Assembly: GCA_963693315.1 (NCBI GenBank)
Contig: OY856187.1
Coordinates: forward strand, 79,558,796 to 79,622,795
Source: Diogma glabrata
Taxonomy: Eukaryota > Arthropoda > Insecta > Diptera > Cylindrotomidae
Length of the DNA stretch: 64,000 nucleotides
Reading direction: 5' to 3'
The notes beneath the pieces were generated by a model, which saw only the letters and a program-made list of their open reading frames with translations, made no database searches and was not told the DNA's origin. How positions within the stretch are numbered: the stretch's first letter is position 1; each line of letters starts with the position of its first letter. A program made the translations under genes and the position numbers. Positions 10,400 to 19,460 of the stretch are shown here, piece by piece.

Positions 10400-12404
10400 C
10401 TTGATATCTCAGAGCTGTGAGATTTCAGCCCCTCCATATTTTTGTTTTGTATTTCAATGCAATTATGTAGAATCGTAACAATTGCGAATATTAAATGATC
10501 GTTTCTATAATAAAACATTTTTTTGTTGTTTTTTTTTTCATAAAAAAACAAAAATATTTGTTTGCTTAAATCAAAAACAAAATTGTGCTTACTTACATAC
10601 AAACGCAGACAATAACTGCGAAAATGTGAAAGACTCTCTCTTTCAAATTTTCGCAGTTATTGTGAAGTTATAATGAAAATAGTTTACGACTGGTAAACAA
10701 GTATGACTAGGTAGTGATTGTTCTTTATGTAAAAATTCCTTTTGATAGTGTTGGTTGTTGGAACATACGCAATGTTAGAAACGACCTAACGCATATTTAA
10801 ATACGTTCGATATATTTTTGTGATGCGGCCATAAAAGATCCAGATTCCTCACAAATTTTACATACAAAACGAAAATATGCTGCCATTCCTCGACCCGTTC
10901 CTCGATAAAGCTCAAACTTCAACACGGTGCATGCTTTGGTCCACCTTTTATATGTCACTCGCTAAGATTTGCGACTACTCATTTTTTTGATTAAAAGAAG
11001 GGTAGTCGTAAACTTGCATGTAAAGTTTTTGTTCAAAAAATAAAAAAATATGCTGTCAGGAAGCTGTAATCTAAATTAGTCAAATCCATGTAATCTAAAT
11101 CATCTAATCCATGTAATCTAAATTAGTCAAAATACGACGTTTGCTACGTTAAACTGGGCATAAATCGACAATCCGTTGAGAGTAATGTGGAAGGAAACAA
11201 GAAGTTGAAAGTGGTATCAGATTCATCAAAAAGTATTAACAGGAATATGTAAGAACAAGTATTAGATAAAGATAATATACAAAAAAAGTTGTTGTCATGC
11301 TGTGGAACAGCAGGCTTTTGTATAACAAGTTTCATTTCGCCAGAAGCAGAACCTAATATTTGGTAAATATCAGTCTGCTACCGATAGAACTTAAAGCTGT
11401 GCTTGGTGCGCCTAAAACAACGTGGTTCCTCACATTAGTAAAGGACAAATAAACTCAAATCCGGAACCTATTTTCACCGATGGAATACTACAGTTTTTAT
11501 AATGAAGCAAATATATTTATAGTCAAAATCTTCTGTGAACGTACATATGTAGGACGATACGGATGTTTTGATTGGACAGAGGATAATGCAACAATGTTGT
11601 TTGACTTTGTCTTGTGAAAATGAATGGGAAGATGAAAATGAATAAAATCTGATTTTCGGAAAACTATAAATGAGTAATTTGTCCATACTTTTGAATAACT
11701 GAAGGTAGGAGAATTACTAGGAGTTTACTTCGTGATGCGTAAGTAGAGATAACAATAGGTGACCTGAATCTAACAAACACATAAGAAAATGGCAAATGTT
11801 TTGATTTTTGTTTTTCTTTATAATGTACTACTAGTATAGACTAATTTTCGGTGTATGTACACAGCACTAATATTTTTACAATATTAGTTGCGAACTTTGT
11901 TTTGAATCAATGAAAAATCCTCTGTTGAAAATAATTTTATGAAAAACTCATTCAATTCAACGTCGTGCAAGTTACAATTGTCACCGTCGTTTATTTATTT
12001 ACATATGTTCATTTTTTAAGTATGTACATTGTACATATAATATTTTTTCGTCGGTCTGACCCAATAAATATTCAAGTATTTAATCACATAAACTTTGGAT
12101 ACGAAAAGATAACGATTGTATTGCAATATTCACTGTCAAGCTCATATCAAGGTTTTATTTTATTTATGAAATAAATACTACCCGCATGATCGTATTTAAA
12201 TTCGAATACGTTAAATACGTTTGAATATTTTAATAGTTTTATGTAATAAATTATATTTATCTTGAATAAAGCGCCTAAACACTCTCAACGATCTCTCATG
12301 CTTTTGTTGGTTATGTATATATTTTGGGTAGTTTTCTCCGTTTGGCTTGATTATTAAATTTTTTTGTTAAGTTTTGATCTACGGACATACTTCAGTTCCT
12401 GCTA
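10400..12404. other. AT-rich stretch, little recognisable
   Basis: Apart from a small tandem repeat at 11065-11131 there is no supported feature. Plus-strand 11146-11390 reads for about 80 codons with few stops (for example CCGTAGFCITSFISPEAEP with small changes) and could be a decayed mobile-element frame, but no family is recognised. Confidence 0.35.
11065..11131. repeat. Small tandem repeat, 24-bp unit
   Basis: TGTAATCTAAATTAGTCAAA-type units start at 11065, 11089 and 11112, giving about 2.8 copies with a few changes. Confidence 0.8.
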
Positions 12405-12840
12405 TTAACATATGAGTTAACGTGAGATAACACAAACCACTTGAAATAGTATAGTGAAATATTAGTAGGCAAGGTGATATCTTTGGGATGGTGGTGGATG
12501 AACTCTATTCAGTCAACGGTAGTGCTCTCAGTCTGTTATACATTTATATACCTATTTCTTTGATGATGCCGCGCTAGTACTTGCTCGAAGGAATGAGCCT
12601 CCCGGCTGGAGTAAACTCTATGTTTACTTTAATCATTAAGGAAGAGAGAGCGTCACATGATAGGGAATATACTACTACCCGGATTATTGGTAACCCCATT
12701 TTAGTCTTGTTACAGCAATTTTTTTTTAAATTTGCAATTTTTCTCTTATTTTATTTTTGTTGCCTCCATCTTATCATGAATTTTTTGCCTATGTCATTTT
12801 TTATTATGTGATAGGATTTATTGTTTAGTTATCGATTCTT
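12405..12840 (+). mobile_element. LINE copy C, 5' region
   Basis: Plus-strand 12405-12545 matches the reverse complement of LINE A 1450-1600: CATATGAGTTAACGTGAGAT, then AAGGTGATATCTTTGGG, GAACTCTATTCAGTCAACGG and AGTGCTCTCAGTCTG. This is the same ORF1-start region in the opposite orientation. Beyond about 12550 similarity fades and no frame is convincing. Its probable 3' end lies at 15694-15790, on the far side of the LTR element. Confidence 0.6.
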
Positions 12841-12853
12841 AAAAAAACATAAT

Positions 12854-13271
12854 TGTTACACGGCTAACTTTACTTCGAATTGACCTTACTCTCAATTCGA
12901 TAAACGCAATTCCCCAAATCACTTTCTGTATTCAATTACTGATTAGTACGCAAAAACACCAGGTTTAAGTACTTAATTGTTCCACAATAACAAATATCTT
13001 TTTAAACTCCAACGGCTACTCCATTTGTATTTCACTTAACATCATCACAGTCTAAAATAACTTCTGTCTAAAAAAACATGTTTGAATACCATCCCTTTGA
13101 ATCTAGAAAAATCGATCGTTATTCTAAACATCTTTAATCCGGAATGTTCCTTTAAACAAAATAAGAAATAATTTTTGTCGGTTCCTTAACTGTGTATATA
13201 ACAACAATTATATTAATTTCATTCTTTGTTGTTGTGTTTTGTTATGATGTTGAACAATCGATGTTTGAACA
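12854..13271 (-). repeat. 3' LTR of the gypsy-like element
   Basis: It is bounded by TGTTACACGG on the left and by GAACA at 13271. Immediately inside, the minus strand reads AAGTGGAGGAT before TGTTC, a purine-rich tract of the kind that primes plus-strand synthesis in gypsy-type elements. Shared LTR landmarks include CAATTCGATAAACGCAATTCC and CTGATTAGTACGC. Confidence 0.7.
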
Positions 13272-13591
13272 ATCCTCCACTTAAGCCTGTTCGTTCCGAA
13301 CATGATCTAGTTTCTCCTTCAATTGTTGAATTCAAAATATTTTTATTTTTTTTTAAGATTGTTTAGAATTACTGCCTGTCGCTTTGATGACACCTTGATG
13401 ACTCCTGTTTCTCAAGATTTTTTACGTTCTCCTTATCTTTTCCCTTTGCGTTTTTCACCCTGCCATTTTCCTTTTAAAATTTTGCCGTTTGATTAAACGT
13501 CTGCATTGTTTGGCCTCAGTTTCATTCATCGTTTTCGGTGATGGTTCTGAATTTTTCTGTGCGCTGCATTGTTGTTCATCGCTGCTAAAAT

Positions 13592-13951
13592 CTATATGGA
13601 TTCTGCTTCATTAAACAGTAGTGGCATTTCAACATTATTAGTTTTTAGGATCCCACACCCAATATCGAAAACGAATTCCTTCGCATTCATGAAGTCCATT
13701 CCCAAAATGATTTCGTCCATAATATTTACCACTAGCACCTCTTGTTGATAGGAGTTATTTCCTAACTTTATTTCAGCGATCCTTTTCAATGCTATATCAG
13801 CGCATTCTCCAGATACTGTTTGGAGTTTTAATTCATCTAATAGCCCCCAAATCAAACCTTTACGAACGAATGTCCGAGCTGAACCTATTTCCAGTGTCTC
13901 GAAACAACTCATTTTCTCCATAAAATACGGTGGAGTATTTAAGTGTGCCAA
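13592..13951 (-). pseudogene. Retroviral-type aspartic protease fragment
   Basis: A 119-codon minus-strand frame reads as a retropepsin-like protease, which cleaves the element's polyprotein. The second-half motif IILGMDFM near residue 82 is canonical. The active-site loop near residue 21 reads LEIGSARTFV where the family has Asp-Thr/Ser-Gly, so the catalytic Asp is Glu and the next position is changed. It is unlikely to be active. The frame opens at a Met within what was one longer polyprotein. No RT follows downstream. Confidence 0.78.
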
Positions 13952-14042
13952 ATGAACAAGTCTCTACACAGCCGATGAACATTCCTGTAGAGTTTCTCCA
14001 TTTCGCTGCAACGACCCTTTAGTTCGATTCTGTATAACTCTT

Positions 14043-14297
14043 TTATGGTCGCTGCCTTATTTCCGTTCCAACGCATTCATCATCTCTGCAAAACGTTTGT
14101 GGTTGTTTTTCCGGGACCGCCTGTATCACTAAAGCTGCTTCACTCCTAAGCGTTATTATCAGTGCAGCAAGACGATTTTCAGTCTTCCAAACATTTTGAT
14201 CTGATGCCGTCTCGAACTGGAACTTGAAGATGCAGAAAGATGTGGTATCGTCGTAGAATGGTGGGTTTAATTTAATATTTGCTTCTTGTGGAACCAA
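14043..14297 (-). pseudogene. Gag capsid-like fragment
   Basis: The minus-strand frame contains KLNPPFYDDTTSFCIFKFQF near residue 10 and an LAALIITLRSEAALVIQAVP stretch near residue 43. This is the start of the capsid region of gypsy-like Gag (a proline/Phe-Asp-Gly block, then a helix with xxLxxxLxxxAxxxL). The Gag protein packages the element's RNA. The frame breaks after about 85 codons; zinc knuckles are not visible before the protease. Confidence 0.7.
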
Positions 14298-14689
14298 ATG
14301 TATAGTAATTTTAGCAGTTTCAACATCTTTCGGTTTCTCGAAATCAAGTACTTCCTGCTCTAGTTTTTCTACTTCTGTTTACTTCCTCGTGTAACGTAGT
14401 AGATTGTTTGATATTAAGACTGATCTTTTCTGTTTTCTAGCTAGCAGCTATTTGTTGACTAATGTTAATGCCAATTTCTTCCTTAGTAGCAGCCAAGCTT
14501 TGATTCATCTCGTTTCGGTTTGTAGCAATGTTTGCATTTACAGTGTTCAATTACTGATTCAAATTTAACTACTGCATCATAAAATCGAAGTTTGCAGGTG
14601 GAATGAAGTTGTTGTTTTCCCAACAAATTTTCTCTTCTTCACGTCCAACTGAATCACTATTTGTTGCGATGCTTCCGAATTAGTAGCAT

Positions 14690-14826
14690 TCCACGTCTAC
14701 TCCATTTTTTTCCATAGCTTCTCGAAGCCGTATCATCAACTCACTTTTGTTTCCGGTTGTTGACAATCCTTGTTGTTCAAGTTCCTTTTTTAATTCTTTA
14801 ATTCTTTAACAGTTCCTTATCTACTA
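14690..14826 (-). pseudogene. SAP domain at the Gag N-terminus
   Basis: On the minus strand a stretch of about 40 codons reads LKKELEQQGLSTTGNKSELM followed by a basic amphipathic helix ending in EKNG. This fits the SAP motif (helix-extended loop-helix, with Leu-x-x-x-Gly-Leu and Gly-x-Lys-x-x-Leu), a DNA-binding module. It precedes the capsid fragment, so it is probably the N-terminal part of Gag. A stop follows at the end of the motif. Between it and 14297 the frame is broken, but the region is probably the Gag linker. Confidence 0.65.
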
Positions 14827-14884
14827 TAAATATAACTTTAGCGAATTCTCCTCTAAGGAAATTTAAAATATCCTTTCATCGTGT

Positions 14885-15227
14885 GCGCAGTATAATCGAC
14901 AAACAAGAGCTGCCGAGTTATCCTATCCATTTGTTGTACAAATACCTCGTTGTAGAACTGTGAAGTCGTTGTAGAACGACTATTTTAATAGAGTGGCCAA
15001 ATTGTGGAACTCAATGCCTCCCTCTGTATTTCCCGATGAATTTTCCCCTCATGCATTTAAAGAAAATGTCCATAATCATTTAAAACAATTAGTATAGTTA
15101 TTCCCATTCCTTCCATTTTCCTCATCTCTTTCCTTTATAGTTGACATGGTATCTGCGGATATTCAAAGAGTCTAAATAATGAATATTTCATATTTAGTGT
15201 GCTAAACTAATTAATAAAAAAAAAAAG
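14885..15227 (+). mobile_element. 5'-truncated LINE 3' end inside the LTR element
   Basis: Plus-strand codons read RAAELSYPFVVQIPRCRTVK and, after a break, FNRVAKLWNSMPPSVFPDEF up to a stop near 15096. This is the C-terminal end of a CR1/Jockey-like RT protein. A 3' UTR with the hairpin TATC-TGCG-GATA (15150-15161) and a poly-A run (15215-15226) follows. The same end structure occurs at 26795-27238. It lies between gag and the 5' LTR in opposite orientation, a typical truncated LINE insertion. Confidence 0.8.
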
Positions 15228-15681
15228 GAACTTGTAACTCACTTAAGAAAACTTTTATTAACAGTTTACTAATCCGCCACTGTCACTAAGACGTCAGAAA
15301 CTCCAACGGTTGATTGTAGAAGTTTCCAGTATGAACACAGCGTCCAAAATAATACACAAAATATTTCTACTCAATAACACTTAAAACTTTATTCACAAAA
15401 ACTAATTTAAAAATAACTACTATTTACAGCATTTGATGTTTACGATAGTGTTTCGTTTACAATTAATCTTACATAACTTCTGTCTGAGAAAAACAGTTTA
15501 AATACTATACATTTGAAACTAGAAAAATCAATCGTTATTCTAAACGACTTTAATCCGGAATGTTCTTTTAAACAAAATAAGAAATAATTTGTGTCTGTCC
15601 CTTTACTGTAAACAACAAAAATTATATTCATTTCATACATTTGTTGTTTTGCTTTTTTATGATTTTGCTATAATCGTAACA
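15228..15681 (-). repeat. 5' LTR (partial) of the gypsy-like element
   Basis: It matches the 17.9 kb solo LTR and the 3' LTR: AGAAACTCCAACGG, CAAAATAATACACAAAATATTTC, CTTAAAACTTTATTCAC, ATCGTAACA at the end. The inner edge, with the expected primer-binding site, is not recognisable; the LINE insertion lies there. Confidence 0.7.
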
Positions 15682-15693
15682 ATAAAAACCAAA

Positions 15694-15790
15694 AACATAA
15701 AAACTTGCATCCATCAGGCAGAACGCATATTCTTGTGGGACCGTGGTCTTAAAAGGTTTTTATGTGTTGTGACATTGTAAATAAATATTG
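15694..15790 (+). mobile_element. LINE copy C, 3' end
   Basis: TTGTGGGACCGTGGTCTTAAAAGG and TTTTTATGTGTTGTGACAT match the 3' UTR of LINE copy B read on its own strand (reverse complement of about 24835-24900). Orientation is the same as the 5' piece at 12405, so the two probably belong to one copy split by the LTR element. Confidence 0.6.
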
Positions 15791-15922
15791 TATATATTTT
15801 ACACCTTATCAATTACTCCACATTTGTATGTCCTATACGCTGAAACGTGTTTTTGTGCGGTCTTTTTTGTGCGTTTTTTTTGTACGTTATGTGAAAATTT
15901 GAATAAAAACTAATTTTACGCG

Positions 15923-15984
15923 ATTGGTTAGGGTTTACTTGCAGCCCGCTAGTTTTTATTGGTTAAGGCTTGCTTGCAGGCCGC
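15923..15984. repeat. 35-bp direct repeat, two copies
   Basis: ATTGGTTAGGGTTTACTTGC at 15923 and ATTGGTTAAGGCTTGCTTGC at 15958, each followed by AGSCCGC, form two adjacent units. Function is unknown. Confidence 0.75.
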
Positions 15985-16139
15985 GGTATGATGGATTTTT
16001 CAAGATTTTCCAAAGAGGCCGAAAAACATTATTTTCTATTATGAAGGTTCGAACACGAAATCTCCGGATCTCGACCCTGACGAACCTTATCTATCCACAC
16101 CTTTTATTACCTCAATTCTTAAAGTTTTTCACTAAACCG

Positions 16140-17750
16140 TGAAACAACTAAAGCCTTGAGACATACAGTTCAAGTAGCAATGCGACCTGAAGGTCTATTG
16201 TGCTTACCCTGATTGAGTTATTCAGTCAGTCGTCGTCTGTGCCGTTACTGGATGTATTCTGTTATCCAAATTGAGACTTTTAATCAAATTAATTAGCCCA
16301 ATTGGAGTGACGTTTTGTGATAGTTGAAGTGTTAGTCTTCTATGACCAAGTTGGCTGTGTCTGTGCCAAGATAGTTCAGGACAGCAGCAGATGACGTGTT
16401 CCATCGTTTCCGCGTCCGAGTAGCAGAATCTACACCTGTCGGCAACAACAAGGCCCATTTTTTTAAGATGGTGGTTTAAAGGACCATGTCCAGTAACGCA
16501 CCACGATAAAATTCTTAGAGGCTCTCTGTTTAAATCGATTGTTTTTAAGGGTGAAACAGGGAGGTTACCTAGAAACTTCTTGGAGTGTACTAGTCCCTCT
16601 CTGCATAATTTAGAATTTTGTTCCTGTTCCCATGTTTGGATTGTGCTTTTGAGCGAACTCTTGGCCATTCCGAGGCATGGTTCTGTTCCAACAAACTTTT
16701 TATTGGCACCTTGCTTTGCTAATAAAACGTCAGCAATAGCTTTTCCTTGTATTCCTGTGTGGCTGGGTGCCCACACAAGAGTGATCTATTATTGCAGGAG
16801 AATTTTAGTAGATTCTGGTAGCATTCCAATACCAGTTTTGAATCAAAGCGCGTAGATTTTAGTAACAAGAGTGCTGCTTGGCTGTCAGAGATAATATATA
16901 TTTCAATATTTTGGTATTGTCTTTTAGCACATAGCAAAGCGCAACAGCTAATGGCAAAATATGGCTGTTGTGCAATTCGGCTTGAAATATGGTTGTTGTG
17001 GTGCCTAAGGCAACCGTTCGATTTGTTCTAGTACCAAACGCTCCTCCCGGACCCACATTAGTTCGAGAACTATCTGTGTACCAGATGCTGGCGTTATTTG
17101 GCAGTGACCGTATGTAGTTTTTAATAGGATCTCTGGCCAATATCTTGACATCAAAGTGCCTGTCTAAATCTATTGTTTTTGGCATACAATCTGAAATATG
17201 GCATGTATGCAGTTCAGCAAGGATTTTAAGGTGTCCGGTTAAATTTCCTGGCTTAAAACCTTCTGTGAGCTGCAGTCTATGAACGATCAACACCGCTACA
17301 GATTTTACATGTAGGCGCAATGAGAAAGCTTTAGAAGAATATCCATTGCTGACATTGGCGTGGTTTTGAAAGCACATGTGGCACTAAGACACACAAGCCT
17401 CTTGTATTTTTGTAAACATATTTTGAGTAGTTGTTCGGCACGTTTTAGGCCACCAAACTAAAGCTGCATATGTTAGAATTAGTTTTATAATAATCAAAGT
17501 ATCATTTTTGGGCTAAGACCCCATGTTTTCGCAAGGAGGTTTCTGCATGTGAAGAAAACTTTGTTTGCCTTATCGGAGATATATTCCAGGTGTGAGCTCC
17601 CGGTTAGTTTGCTATCCAGGATCACACCTAAATATCTAACCTCTTTTGATGTTTGTATTGGATCGCCGTTTAGAACAAGAGAAATGAAATTAAAGTTTCT
17701 CCTGAGGCCCTATACCCGAACACATAAATGTGAATTTTGACAATATGTAT
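16140..17750 (-). pseudogene. LOA/R1-type LINE: RT end, RNase H, zinc motif
   Basis: Minus-strand pieces in order. RT thumb at about 17700-17560: EVRYLGVILDSKLTGSSHLE. RNase H in two frames: WYTDSSRTNVGPGGAFG (first Asp) and FQAEL (Glu) in 16859-17377, then ISDSQAALLLLKST (16719-16937). The end of RNase H and a C-terminal zinc motif are in 16222-16776: GIQGKAIADVLL, then CRFCYSDAETMEHVICCCP. RNase H plus a C-x2-C...H...C tail is typical of the I/LOA/R1 group. At least three frameshifts break it. The stop is near 16222 and the 3' UTR runs to about 16140. The RT core is missing. Confidence 0.85.
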
Positions 17751-17857
17751 TGTGAAGTTTGTATTGCATAACATTAAACGATAACGGTAACGATTTTCTG
17801 GAAAACAAAATTCACAATATTGTCTAGGCTCACTACCTTTGTTTGCAATAAACATAT

Positions 17858-18478
17858 TGTTACGTTTTTCCAAACTTCCTTCGAATTGGTCAAACTCACA
17901 ATTCGATAAACGCAATTCCCAAATCTCTTCCGAGTTCGATCACTGATTAGTAAGCACAAACACCAGGTTTTAATAAGTATTCAACTCCTTCAATGCTTTC
18001 TCCTAGAATATTCTTTCAACAGCTTCAGAAACTCCAACATTTATTATAGAAATTTCCAGTTCACAACGTTCAAAATAATACACAAAATATTTCTACTCAA
18101 TAAAACTTAAAACTTTATTCACTAATTTAAAGATCACTTTTATAATTTTAACTTCACAATCGCAGGTTTAAAATAAAACTAATTAAAAACTACAAGAGGC
18201 AATTTCCTTATATACGTTCCGCTTAATCTCTAGAAATTTCGCGGTCACTTTTTAGAAACCTTGAGAAAATATTAGAATATTCGATTATTTTACGTTACGT
18301 TGATTTGTTTCATAAAATCATTTGTTTTATGTAGACCTTAATTCTAAGAATATGTACAACAACAACAATATTCATTTCATTAATCTGTTGTAGTATTTTG
18401 TTGATTTGATTTTCCTAGAAGTGACCGTAATCGTCTAGATTTTTCTGTAATCTTCTAGATTTTTCTGTAATCGTAACA
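17858..18478 (-). repeat. Solo LTR inside the LOA-like LINE
   Basis: The 621-bp unit begins TGTTACG and ends CGTAACA, with a perfect 4-bp duplication ATAT at 17854-17857 and 18479-18482. The layout matches the LTRs at 12854, 15228, 45691 and 8022, so this is a solo LTR left by recombination between two LTRs. Near its right end a 21-bp stretch around TCTAGATTTTTCTGTAATC is repeated in tandem. It interrupts the endonuclease region of the LINE. Confidence 0.88.
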
Positions 18479-18482
18479 ATAT

Positions 18483-18960
18483 TTTTGTGTTAATGTGACT
18501 TCCCCACACGGTGTAATTAGCGTTAGCATCACACGATATTATGAGGTTATAGTGGTTATTGTTGCAATACTTGATGAGTTTCTCTACCACTTATGGTGGT
18601 TTCTCGTCCTCATCCCCCGGGAAGTGTGCAGAAGCTAAAATGAATTTACGAAATCCACCTTGAGGAAGATGAATTTCTATCTGAACCGTTGTAAGATCTC
18701 TGCATATAAACTCATTTAATGGAAATATTTTCAGATGTTTGTTGAAAAGAGTCACGGTTCTCGGTCTTTCCACATCTAAGAAATACATCAGTTTTGTATT
18801 TATGTTTGACGATAGACCTTTTTTTATTCTTTTACTGTCTGCCCACGGCTCCTGTATGAACACAAGATCGTGAGCACCCTGTTCAATTAACCGGTTCAAA
18901 TTAACTGAGACCATTTCTGATCTGTGCAGATTAATCTGAATGCAACTTAATTTAGGTACT
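18483..18960 (-). pseudogene. LOA-like LINE endonuclease, N-terminal part
   Basis: The minus-strand frame from about 18914 has VSVNLNRLIEQGAHDLVFIQ followed by EPWAD, the endonuclease Glu motif of R1/LOA-type ORF2. Downstream it has LIISCDANANYTVWGS, the Asp-Ala-Asn catalytic block, just before the solo LTR. After the LTR the frame appears to go on with IANKGSEP. The enzyme nicks target DNA to start reverse transcription. It is broken by one frameshift and the LTR. Confidence 0.82.
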
Positions 18961-18999
18961 AGAGATTTTTGTCTATATCGTACAGGTGTTCTGTCTGAC

Positions 19000-19460
19000 T
19001 ATGAGTAAGCTGGTAAATCAGACATGATCCTAGAGTCAGACATGGTATGTGTGCTGTCTGGTTTAGAATAAGCTGATGAATCAGGTATGATCCTGGAGTA
19101 GGATATGGTGCACAATTTTATTGTTAGTTTATGTAATGCGTTTGAAGAAGCATCGCTCTCATCTAAAACTTTATTGTTTTCCATACAATTTTTATGTAGA
19201 AAAGTAGGGAGGTACAACAGAGCCCTGTGTTGTGGTGAGGCATTTATTAATTATAGCGATCAAGCCCCCACTTGACCTTACTAAGCTATCAGCATACGTG
19301 TCTACCTCAGCTTTGGGTTTTGAACTTGATTTTGGCTTCGATTCTCACGTAGGACCTAACGGCATGGGTGATCCTACCGTTGTAGCTGTTAAGATTATTG
19401 AGTCTACTGAGCCCCATCACTGCGTCAAAGTTCCAAGTTCATCGATAGGGTGAAAATCAT
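19000..19460 (-). other. Upstream part of the LOA-like LINE, uncertain
   Basis: Two imperfect direct repeats of about 45 bp occur 64 bp apart (near 19000 and 19065, core AAGCTGRTRAATCAG). On the minus strand they encode a repeated SRIIPDSSAYS/SRIMSDLPAYS peptide. Position upstream of the endonuclease suggests the end of ORF1, but no gag or zinc-knuckle motif is seen. Confidence 0.3.

Larger units (their letters stand above)
12854..15681 (-). mobile_element. Ty3/gypsy-like LTR element lacking pol
   Basis: In element (minus) orientation the order is 5' LTR, gag with SAP domain and capsid, protease, polypurine tract, 3' LTR. Reverse transcriptase, RNase H and integrase are absent: only about 320 bp separates the protease frame from the 3' LTR. 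Outer ends are TGTTAC and GTAACA, the inverted ends shared with the solo LTR at 17858. The flanks carry ATAA on both sides (12849-12852, 15682-15685) with one extra T on the left, so the 4-bp duplication is probable, not perfect. It sits inside LINE copy C and contains a LINE 3' end. Confidence 0.8.

Noticed and set aside
16035..16100. tRNA-like GTTCGAACACG segment near the LOA-like LINE
   Set aside because: A B-box-like core is present but no convincing A box at the right distance.
16580..16855. 91-codon plus-strand frame
   Set aside because: It is antisense to the RNase H/zinc region of the LOA-like LINE.
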